From the NCBI GenBank assembly GCA_945643635.1, contig CALZFC010000293.1, forward strand, positions 1,340,001 to 1,404,000: DNA of 64,000 nt. The letters run 5' to 3'. The notes beneath the pieces are model-generated. The model was not told the DNA's origin and did no database searches. It saw only the letters and a program-made list of their open reading frames with translations. This DNA comes from Allodiplogaster sudhausi. Taxonomy: Eukaryota; Nematoda; Chromadorea; Rhabditida; Diplogasteridae. This document shows, piece after piece, positions 49,696 to 58,982 of this stretch (position 1 is its first letter; the number at the start of each line of letters is the position of its first letter). Made by a program: the position numbers and the translations under genes.

Positions 49696-51882
49696 GGCAG
49701 CCGTGTCTTCTGCTGGGATGCAACGAAACGCTCAGTGCGCGCCTCTCTGGACACGCGCAAAGTGCTGCCAGCCAGCGAGACCATTCATACTGTCCAGGTA
49801 CCATTTATGATGATAAAAAAGATATATTTTTCAATTTATTAAATAAAATTTGTTTTCACATCTTGTGAAAGAAGTGGGAATAAATAAGTAGAATAACAAT
49901 ATCTGGGTCTCTCCACTCATTCTTAGATGGACTGCGCCTCCTTCGTGTCAGCCCTCTCCGTCCTCGATCGCGGCTGCCAGTCGCTGCTCTTCGCAGGCAC
50001 CGAAGATGGCAATCTGCTCGTGCTGGCTGCCAGCAATCTACAGCCACTCTCTGCATGCAGACCGTGAGAGAGAGAGAGAGAAAGAGAGAGGTGGGAGAGA
50101 GGGGGAGGGAGGAAGCAAGATATAGGGAGAGAGAAAAAAAAAGAAAAGAGAGGGAGAGATTGCAAGATATAAGGAGAGAGCGAGAGAAAGAAAGGAGAGA
50201 GAGAGATAGAAAGAAAGGAGAGAGAAAGAAAGGAGAGAGAGAGAGATCTTGTTGAGGTACTCCTGCGGCATTCACTCGCTGGCCATCGTCGAGGGAAGGG
50301 GCGGAGTCGGCAATGGAATGGGCGGGGCCGATGACGAAGGGGGCGGGGCCAGCCACGGATCATCGCTCACCACGGCTGCCAGTCGCCTCTCGAGCACATC
50401 GACAGATGGAGGAGGTATGGTGGCGGGAAATTTAAACGGGTATTTTCCGGAAGTAATTGTTTATCCCTAAATTTATAAAAAAAAATTTAGAAGAGATACT
50501 TTCATTATGACTTCTGCCGTTTCGAGTTTGGCTTTAATTGATAAAAATAAACAATTGAGTGGCTTTCCGTATCTATCTTAGTAGTAATAATTTATTAAAT
50601 TTGTTAACCGCATATGATTTTTAAAAAAAAGTGAAAGTGAAGAATAATTTGAGGGAATAATTTGAAAATATTATAATAATAACAACAACAATAATAACAA
50701 TTCTTATTATTATTATGGTTAATAATAATATTGTTAATAATAATAAATAATCATGTTATTTCCAGTTTTGTTTTGTTAAGTAAATAACTAATTGCCTTTA
50801 TTCCGAGGAGGCGGAGCCATCGGCTGGATGCGAGATCGCGTCTCGGAGACGGTGGAGCGGCTGCGCACCTCACCCTCTACCGTACTCGCGCACCCCAATG
50901 CGCTCGTTCTCTCGATTGGAACTGGATTCAGGTTGTTATGTAGAATAATTCATTTTTTTTATTAGATACAAAAAGATATATTTGATTTAGAAATATATGT
51001 ACGTATACATAAAGGTTGGCAATAAAATATATAAAAACAAACAATAAATAAGTTAATTTTGCTGTTACCTATATTATGTGTGTAATTGACTTGCTCCTCC
51101 TGCAGAACCCTGACTGTACAAGGTTTTTTTCAGTTCTTGTCAGCATAATTTGGGTTCCATCTTTAAAGAGCATAAGATGTTCTGCATTATTGAGCCAGAT
51201 TCATATTCTACTTTGCCATATTTGATTCTAAAGACTACTTTTTTTGTTTTAAAATATTCTATTCCGCCATTTCAATGCCATTACTGCAATCAATTCCCAA
51301 CCCTGCATTCCAGTCAAGTTCTCAATTTCTGGTTGTTCACTGTGCTTCTACGCTTGCTTGCATTTTGTATTTTTTTTCTTTTTGTTCATTTTCTTGCTTG
51401 GTTCGCTTTGCTGTCATGACTTTTACTGTGATTAACAGTGATAAAATGGTGATTTTTTGTTGTTGTTGCCCTTACAAACATGATGCATCAACAGGGCCCT
51501 ATTCAGTCGGCTTTACTAAGCATGGCAACGATTGGGGAAAGATTTACTCTCTTCGATTTTATCTATTTTGACGTATCGTAGAGCGGTGTTTTATTTGCCA
51601 CTTAATCGATTCGTATTATTTTTCTCCGGGATCATACACGCTGTAATTCGATTGTTGCCGTCGTAGCAACTTGTTTTCTAATTTTTAAATAATCATAAAA
51701 TTAATTAACTAATCAATATTTAAAAAAAACGCCTAAAGCATCATCTACTCACGCCTTTATTTAAAATCGTACTTAGATATTTCAATACTACAGTGCAACA
51801 CTTCATTGCAATACCAAAGCAGGGGAAGGTTTTCCAATTTCTTCTGAAAATTTTTGCATGTTTTTATTTTGCATCAGTTTTT
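48138..51882 (+). repeat. tandem duplication, unit 2, with internal deletion
   Basis: Second copy of 43,692-48,137, shorter by about 733 bp. The deletion joins CCCTGACTG (end near 51,116) directly to TACAAGGTTTTTTTCAG, with at most a one-base overlap at the joint. Confidence 0.93.
48237..51148 (+). pseudogene. duplicated LRRK exons 53-60 with altered last exon
   Basis: Copies of exons lie at 48237-48365, 48687-48946, 49212-49426, 49697-49797, 49927-50063, 50257-50414, 50808-50931 and 51106 onward. Frame and splice sites are intact through exon 59'. The last exon is fused to former 3' flank after four codons: RTLT is followed by VQGFFQFLSA and TAA at 51,146-51,148, so the normal end FVSQQAPVEDVVAALWRVDD is lost. 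Exon 52 ends in phase 0 and exon 53' starts in phase 0, so splicing from exon 52 to 53' would give an alternative C-terminus. Otherwise the copy is an untranslated remnant, or a haplotype or assembly duplicate. Confidence 0.8.
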
Positions 51883-52012
51883 TTTGCATAAGTTATTCCT
51901 TTTTTATTAAATTAAATAAATTACCTAATAACTTTGCATTTTTGTTTACATTAGAAAATACTTTTGCACAACTCATGAAAAGCGCTCTGTCTCTTTATTT
52001 GTAGCGAGTGAG

Positions 52013-52908
52013 TCAGTGGAGGAGGAGAAGGGCGAAGGCGGCAAGGAAGGGGAGGAGGGAGTGGAAGGGAGCCGCGGCCATCGGCGTGCTCTCGCTGACG
52101 GAGGTCTCAGTGGAGTTACTCGGAGCTCCAGCTTCACCCGCCTTGGGGCCCTTGCGCACGAGATCAGGGACTTTTGGAGCCACAGCCTCCGGCATCTTGG
52201 GGGCCTCGTTCTCGAGGGCCTCGTTCTCGGATGCCTCGTTCTCGGGGGCCTCAGTCTTGGGGGCCTCAGTCTTGGGGGCCTCGATCTCGGGGGCATCTTT
52301 CTTGGGAGCCTCAGTCTTGGGGGCCTCCGTCTGGGGGGCCTCGTTTTCGGGGTCCTCGGTCTTTGGTGTCTCGGCGGCCTCGGTCTTGAGCGCTGGGGTC
52401 TCGGTCTCGTTCAGTACGGGGGTTAGAGCCATGCCCAGATCGGGGGTCTCAGTCTCGGCCGTCTCGTTGGCCTCCGTCTTGGGCGTCTCGAGAGCATCGG
52501 CTTGCATGGCCTCCGTCCCATTCGGCTCGGCCTTGGAAGCGGGCGTTTCTGATTCGTCCACCGTGGTCTCGCGATGTTTCGTCAGTGGCGCTGCGCCCTA
52601 GAAAGTTGCATTTATGATTCTTCTGGAATTTATCGATTGGGTATTACTAATGTGCTACAGCAATTTCTTTAAAGTAACCAGTTGTTAAGGATTAAAAAAA
52701 ATCTGTTACGTGCATGGTTCTTTCCATTCTCCTGGTGGAGCGCAGGCGATTTCTTGGCCGCCCCTTCGAGGGCGTGGCCGCCATTAATCTCGGCGGCATC
52801 GGAGTCTTCAGCGCCGGCGGCAGCATCCACAGCAGCGACGGGGGAAAGCGAAGCGAGAAGAAGGCAGCAGACGAGGGCGAAGAGGACGAGCGGGCGTGGA
52901 GAGGCCAT
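52013..52908 (-). CDS. secreted, probably GPI-anchored, T/E/A/P-rich repeat protein
   Basis: Two exons on the minus strand, 52710-52908 and 52013-52590 (intron GTAACA to GGGCGCAG), encode about 258 residues. The start MASPRPLVLFALVCCLLLAS is a clear signal peptide ending near VAAVDAAAG. The middle is acidic and low-complexity, with TEAPKTEAP-type repeats of five-residue period (about 52,200-52,400) and a few NxT/S sites. The end, FHSLLPFLAAFALLLLH, is a hydrophobic tail without a cytoplasmic part, as in GPI-attachment signals. TTTTCCAG lies just 5' of the ATG, so a 5' UTR intron or spliced-leader acceptor is likely. No enzyme domain is visible; a cell-surface or cuticle mucin-like role is inference. 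Many repeat proteins evolve quickly, so orthologues may be hard to find. Confidence 0.82.
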
Positions 52909-53950
52909 TTCAGCTGGAAAATTGTTTTCTTAAGTAGCAATATTTGAATGCATATACAAAATAGTAGATTAATATTTCTTTGTTATAATTTTTTAAGTGA
53001 CAGCTTATGCTTTATGGATCAACGATAAATTGATGCCTTATTGTTAGTGCAAAACCGAGAAAGCCATTGCAAAATCAACACAGAGAGAGCGACTGGAACG
53101 CAGGAGGGCGAGGGGTTGTAGTGACGACTGACAACGGAGAGCGAGAGTGAAGGCAGCCGCCCGAGCGCGAGGAGTCAGCGAGAAGTGGAGAGTGGGGAAA
53201 TGATGAAGAGTCGCCTACCGCAAGGTCTTTTATACTACTCAGGTGACCTCGTAGAGTGCAATGTTAATGCACTTGACAAATTTTCTATAACAAAACGCAA
53301 ATTTCTAATGTGAAATGTTGTCAAGTGCTCACGTTTCATAATTTTTGACATGTACTTTATAAAATGTAGTTGGATCAAAATTAATGCAAAATATTCATAA
53401 ACAAATAAAGAACAAAACCAGTTTACTTTGTATCATTTACATATGCAATTGGCGTCCGTGTGAGCGCAACGAGCCCCCACGTTCTAATGCAGAATTTCGG
53501 TTGTAATGGGAGAAAAATGATGCATGTTTGACATGTGTTAAATCCTTTAAAAAAAGGTTAGTTGAATAGTATGAAAACCCTGATAAACAAACAGAAAAAA
53601 ACAACAACAACAATAACGATGTCAACTTGGAATAAATCTCCGCAATATTGCAGTGAAAAACAATGAATTCGTTAAAGGAAAAAGGCGATTTGGAGGTAGG
53701 CAATAATAGTATTTTAAAGATCTCTTTTAACTATCCGGCAAATCAGAATTCATCCAACAAATTCATGCCGACTAAATATTCTGAAAAGAAAAGGAATTGA
53801 TTAATATTCGATTCCCGGGAATTAATGGATTGGTAAATTAGTAATATTTTGAAAAAAGCACGAAGCGAGACATACTTTTAGGTGCCAAGATGTGCCTCCC
53901 ATAACACAAGAGAGCGAGAAAGGCGATGCTTGTGAGAATGGTTGTCGAGT

Positions 53951-54004
<54 letters not shown>

Positions 54005-54185
54005 CGAGAGAGAGAGCGAGAGAGCGAGAGAGAGCGCGAGAGAGCGAGAGAGAGAGAAAGAGGAGATAGAGAGAAAGAGAGTGAGAGAGAGGGAAAAGAG
54101 ATTGAGAGGAGAGAGAGGAGAGAGAGAGAGAGTGAATAGAGAGAAAGAGTGACTTTCGCAATTAATTAGCTAAATCCATCGACTA
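52909..54185. other. promoter side of the T/E/A/P-rich gene and GA microsatellite
   Basis: The minus-strand TATAAAAG at 53,227-53,234 and GC-rich presumed 5' UTR (about 53,040-53,205) belong to the gene at 52,013-52,908. No coding exon is seen beyond. A (GA)n tract with GAGAGCGAGA interruptions spans about 53,956-54,150. Confidence 0.55.
53227..53234 (-). promoter_or_regulatory. TATA box of the T/E/A/P-rich protein gene
   Basis: TATAAAAG on the minus strand about 320 bp upstream of the start codon. With initiation about 30 bp downstream (near 53,200) the 5' UTR would include an intron ending at the TTTTCCAG before the ATG. Confidence 0.6.
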
Positions 54186-54193
54186 TAGGTTGC
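54186..54193 (+). promoter_or_regulatory. PSE-like box of U1 copy 7
   Basis: TAGGTTGC, first base 44 bp upstream of the U1 start at 54,230. Confidence 0.6.
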
Positions 54194-54229
54194 TGCAACG
54201 GATGCCGCCTCCCCTCTGACTCCACCATT

Positions 54230-54388
54230 AAACTAACCTGGCTGGGGGGCTCTCGTGATCATGAAGACGGGACCTCCACGCTGAGGCGTCGCCATTGCAC
54301 TTCTAGGCGGCGCTGACCCGTGTGGCAGCCCCAATCGGGGTTCGCCAACAGCTGCATTTTTGAGTGCGGGGCTGCGTTCGCGCGGCCC
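54230..54388 (+). ncRNA. U1 snRNA variant, A at position 6 (copy 7)
   Basis: The gene begins AAACTAACCTGG and is almost identical to the copies at 4,258 and 6,473-6,632, about 50 kb away, with the same compensated stems I and II and the same Sm site. One visible change is CACGCTGAGG where the others have CACGGTGAGG. The terminal stem is GGGGCTGCG-UUCG-CGCGGCCCG, with the last pair lost. Confidence 0.83.
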
Positions 54389-54947
54389 GTATATTTATAC
54401 ATGGTGTAGCTTACGAACCCTTTCGTATATTTCTTATGATATCACTAATTAAGATCATTCAAGGAAAACAGAATTAGCGGCTACAGGACCGTTTATCGTC
54501 ATTCGGGTAAATTACTAACTCGCATTTAGGATATTGGAGACGGCAGATTACGTAACATCCCGTTTATAAATCAGTGAAAGAAGAATTCCGTTCGTGCCAG
54601 GTTCTCCGTCCTTCCAAAATCTACTTTGGATGATTGTACATATGTACATAAACTTTGCACATCCAATGTAAGATAGTTATTGCCTCTGTACTACCAGTTT
54701 CCTGACCGTCCACTGCCACCCGAGAAACATACCCTGTGAATAACGCGTTGAATATAGGGTGCTGGCAGAAATGAGGGCTATTACGATAAACTAAACAAAA
54801 CAGCCAGTGATTATCATTCTTTGATAGGAAAAGCCGTCCTAGCTGCTTTGCAGCAATGATTGAAAATTTGAATTGCTGAGGCTGTTTTTGGAAAATTCAT
54901 TTTTGCCTCTTTATAACGTTATTACCTTGGACTGTCGTAAAAATTAA

Positions 54948-54997
54948 GTTCGTCAACAGCTGCATTTTTGAGTGCGGGGCTGCGTTCGCGCGGCCCT
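54948..54997 (+). pseudogene. U1 3' fragment
   Basis: Only the 3' third of U1 remains: GTTCGTCAACAGC, the Sm site GCATTTTTGAG and the intact UUCG terminal stem. The 5' two thirds and the PSE are absent. Confidence 0.85.
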
Positions 54998-55741
54998 TAA
55001 ATTATAAGCGAAGATGTATTTAGTTAATAACTTAGAATAGTTTTTTTCATTTCCATCTCTGACAAATCATAAAAGGAACAAAGTGGGGCTCTGAAGCCGG
55101 CATTTTCCAACGTTTCATCATTTAATTCTTAAATTATAAAGATGCATGATAATCTTATTTGCTTCGATACAAATTGTGATATCATTTCTGCCTCTTTATA
55201 ATCGGCCATATTGTATATACTTGTAATAATAAAAAAAAAAAAGTCTCGTTGATCTTCGATCGACATCTTGTTTAATAAATACAGACAAGAGTGGAGAGGA
55301 TGTTGATTGATATCGTATAGAGATGTCGTTTCTCATCTCTTTCACTGATTATCTCACTCTGTCGTGTCAATCAATCAAAAGGGGCCGGCTCTGATTGAGG
55401 CTTGGCTTTTTATTTCGTCCATTTTTAGTAAGGTTTTCCACAAAATATAGGGGAAAAATGCCTTTTCCGTTCTATATTTGAATTTTCTTTTCAATTTGGA
55501 GCCGCGCGAACGCAGAATGATATAGACATAGATAAGGAGATTGGGATAGAAACAGAGAGAGCGAAAGAGAGAGAGAGAGAGAGACTGTGGGTGAGTGAGA
55601 GAGTGAGTGAGAGAGAGAGAGGGAAAGAGAGAGATTAGCATCTGATTGACCCGACCCAAAACGGGCACAGCGTGGATGATGAGAAGAAGTATAGAAAATC
55701 CATCAAGGATAGGGTGCTGCACCGGATGCCGCCTGTCCATT
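54998..55741. other. U1 3' flank remnant and microsatellites
   Basis: Sequence around 55,340-55,440 resembles the 3' flanks of the U1 copies at 3.4 and 7.3 kb. A minus-strand remnant of the U1 3' end (GCGCGAACGCAG) sits at 55,498-55,515, followed by a GA tract to about 55,635. A TAGGGTGC box at 55,710-55,717 belongs to the next copy. No protein gene is seen. Confidence 0.55.
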
Positions 55742-55893
55742 AAACTTGGGGGCTCTCGTGATCATGAAGACAGGACCTCCACGGTGAGGCGTCGCCATTG
55801 CACTTCTAGGCGGCGCTGACTCGTGTGGCAGCCCCAATTGGGGTTCGCCAACAGCTGCATTTTTGAGTGCGGGGCTGCGTTCGCGCGGCCCCG
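55742..55893 (+). pseudogene. U1 snRNA copy with deleted 5' splice-site-recognition end
   Basis: The sequence starts AAACTT and jumps directly to GGGGGCTCTCG, so the ACCTGGCT that pairs with 5' splice sites and begins stem I is gone. The rest matches the A6 class (GATCATGAAGAC, GCGTCGCC stem II, GCATTTTTGAG, intact terminal stem). The PSE-like TAGGGTGC at 55,710-55,717 is only 32 bp upstream because about 12 bp between box and gene are also deleted. An RNA made from it could assemble Sm proteins but not recognise donors. Confidence 0.85.
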
Positions 55894-56678
55894 CTTGTTG
55901 AGTAAAAATTTCCATTTTTGAAATCGAACAATATAAATCTTGATATGCCGCTCTTAAAAAGTATTATAAGAATTCTGAAGCAGACAGTATTACGAGGAAT
56001 TCAAAAACTGATTTAATCAATTCAGAAAGCGTAAATCGACTTCTCAACTGTATATCCTGTGCAAGCACATGAGCATGCTCATAACCTCTGCTCTGGCCAG
56101 GATGCTTCCCTGACAGCCATTTATATCTAACGTTTGGGTATTTCAAATATGTATATTCCTCGTGACTTGCTTATTTCTATTCTGGACAAAACATTAAAGG
56201 AGCAAAGGGTCTTTGAAGCTAGGGAATTCCTAAATTTTTCTTCATTAGTCGTTGAATTGATAAAAAAAATCACCCGTGCAAATGTCTCTTGTTTTATCCA
56301 TTTACAAATGAAAAAAGAGTCGCTCTATAGAAGATATGTATGTATATCCTCGCTCGACATTGTGTTTTATAACTGCACGCAAGACCAGATAAAATGGTGA
56401 TATCTTATGAATTATAATTAATGTATGGAACAAATAAATATGCAAATGCAAATAACAATAAATTTTCGTTTCTCTTCTCTTTTCTCTAAATATCCTACTC
56501 TGCCATGTCAATTATGAGGGTGTCTCTGATTGAGGTTCGACTTTTCTTGTTTACCAATCATGACTTATTGTTGACAGACAGCGAAAATAGACATCTTGAT
56601 GCTTGTGCAAAGATTGGGAAGTGGCCCGGAATTGTTCGGGAACCTGGTGTTCTCACCACCAATTGATTCATTTAAATT

Positions 56679-56695
56679 GGGGCCGCGCGAACGCA
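56679..56695 (-). pseudogene. short U1 3'-end fragment with its 3' flank
   Basis: Minus-strand CTGCGTTCGCGCGGCCCC is all that remains of U1. The adjoining 56,470-56,678 closely matches the 3' flank of the copy at 3,561-3,719 (for example the CATATCCTACTCTGCC-like and GAATTGTTCGGGA blocks), so this is a truncated segmental duplicate. Confidence 0.75.
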
Positions 56696-56699
56696 GCAA

Positions 56700-58220
56700 T
56701 ATAGCTAAATATAGTCGACGTGCTAATTTCCACATTTTGTGCTCCCCCAGAGCACATAAGTCTCCAATATCCTTCTCCCTGACAATCTTGTATATTTGTT
56801 CTCAAAATTATACAAACTGTTCTCCTATATCTGCAGAATATAAAATGTAGGTATAAGCGGAATATAGTGATTACAAATCGGAAAGTGGACAACGCAGAAG
56901 CTTTATCGAATTGTCTGAATCAGAACTACCCGAGGTAGCCGAAGTAGGAAATGGGGCAGCATTCTTTAAGTGGGGCGTAGTATGTCGACCAGCAAGTCGT
57001 ATAGAAGCCGGCACAATATGCGTCGCACTTCTCGGCCGACCATGGAGAGAAGCAGCCCTAAAGATACACTGGTCACACTATCTATTGCTCTCTATTTGTG
57101 TGACCTACGATCCTAGCCATTCAGCTTGGCCGTTTTTGCTCCCACTGTTATAAACTCGATGCCCCAATGGATATGTCTGGCATGATCGATATGTATGCAT
57201 ATATTCGAGCATAATGACTATAGTGGTTTGACATTTATAACAAATATCGGTCTAATTAATGGTTATTAAAGTCGAGTATTTTTATTTCCAACGTTTTTTT
57301 TTTAAATATATTCCTTTGGTGAAGGTAAAGACCAAGAACATGCTGAGAATTTTTGCTGATTGTGAGCTGATTCTTGCAAGCGCGAGCAACAGGATCATCA
57401 TGAGAAGTCGCATGACGTCAACAAGAAATGATGTTCACGCCCTTAAATACTTACTCATTAAGCTTTTTATCAATACAATTTGCAGTTGACATTTTAGCGG
57501 CGGAAACAACAGCGTGAGAAGAATTAAGAGGGATCAATTGAAAGAGGAGAGCAGACCCAGAGTCGACAGATCGGCAGAGGAGAAGAGAGGAAGAATGAGA
57601 ATGAGCTCAGCCAATTTCTCCCTTTCATACGCTTTTCAAAGGACAAATTAATTAAAGTTTGTTACTAGTGAAAATAAGTATTTCGCAACAACTGCATAAA
57701 ACCTTCTTTTTTACACGTATTCGCACACTAAGAAACACATATGACTAATATAATGTGACATTACAAGTTTTTGCTACATATAAAATGCTTTGCACTTTTA
57801 AAACGGTCATTTTGAAAATCATTTACTTTGCCACCTAATGGACAACTTGACAGACCACTAAAAGCTTTTAATATGTTTAAATTAACGTTGAATGACCATA
57901 CTTCTTGTTATTATTAAAAAACATCATTTTGCCAAGCTTCGCAGAGTTGAGACGGTCGCTCTTCTCATTCTTTCTAGCTGGAAGATGTCTTCTTCTTCTT
58001 CTACTGTATCGCTCATCTTTTAGTCAGCCGCACATGTAATCTTATTGGAGATGGACGAACGTTAGATGAACAAGAGATGAACGCTGATATCAATGATCTT
58101 CTTTTCTTCAAAGGGTGTATAGAATTGAAAAATACAGCTGTGAACCTGGACCAAACCACTTTTGAGACGGACGCAACAAAATGTATCATCCTCGTATGAT
58201 GCAGTGCACACAGAAAACGA
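56700..58220. other. gene-free stretch
   Basis: I find no convincing gene. A frame at 56,911-57,153 has few AT-biased codons but no recognisable domain or splice context, so I leave it unannotated. Confidence 0.4.
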
Positions 58221-58446
58221 TGTGACACGGGATGTCACAATTTGATGTCACAATAATGTACCGATTTTACTTCGGTACATATGTGTTCCACCCCATGTCA
58301 CAATTTATGTTCCAAAAAATTGTGACCTCCAGTGAAACAGAAATGTGACGCGCCATGTCACAATTTTCGAGCGGTGGAGGGCAGCGTATCCCAGCAAAAA
58401 TGTGACATTGCATGTCACAATTAGGCGGCAGCACATAAATTGTGAC
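58221..58446. repeat. cluster of TGTGAC(N7)GTCACA dyads
   Basis: Three 19-bp dyads lie at 58,221-58,239 (TGTGACACGGGATGTCACA), 58,344-58,362 and 58,401-58,419, all TGTGAC-N7-GTCACA. At least four more half sites with adjoining AATT occur between and after them. The arrangement resembles a multi-site binding region for a dimeric DNA-binding protein, or the subterminal repeats of a transposon. It lies about 540 bp beyond the 3' end of the accessory gene. Confidence 0.75.
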
Positions 58447-58982
58447 ATGCTCCCACCGTTAGCTCCGCCCCTTTTGCTCTCCCTCCCCCTTCATCCATTC
58501 TTCGAATTAGTGATTCATTTACTATTATGCATGCCACTGGCATTTAATAACAAGAAGAATTATTCATTAAGTTAGTGAGACCTTCAAAAGATTACAGTAA
58601 CAACTCAACACATTCACAAGGAAACAGTAACAACTAACACACTTACAAGATAACCGCGCCGAGTTAAATGAATTTGGGCTACTTAATCATGATAAAATTG
58701 AGTTACTGGTCATAAAACGACAAGAATTAATACATTCTGTAAAGACTGTTTTTCTTAGAAGGATATGTCTATGTTACCAGTTACTTTCTGAATGAATCTT
58801 GGAAATAAAAATTCGATAGTTCTAAAATGAAAGAAACGTATAGCATGAAAGCAAGTTAAAAAATGAAACAATCTTTTACTAAGATGAAAGAATGTTCTCA
58901 AGTGAAATAAACTCAAGTAAAAGAAAATTTTCAGATGTAAGAGTCAACAAAAAAATGTGATCTAATGAGATCAGACTGGCCT

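Noticed and set aside
56911..57153. Possible small protein gene of 80 codons
   Set aside because: No signal, domain or splice context; composition is not clearly coding.
57725..58570. CACTA and TAGTG words as possible ends of a CACTA-type element around the transposase-like operon
   Set aside because: The five-base words are common by chance; I found no pair with matching flanking duplications, and the other end of the operon is outside the window.
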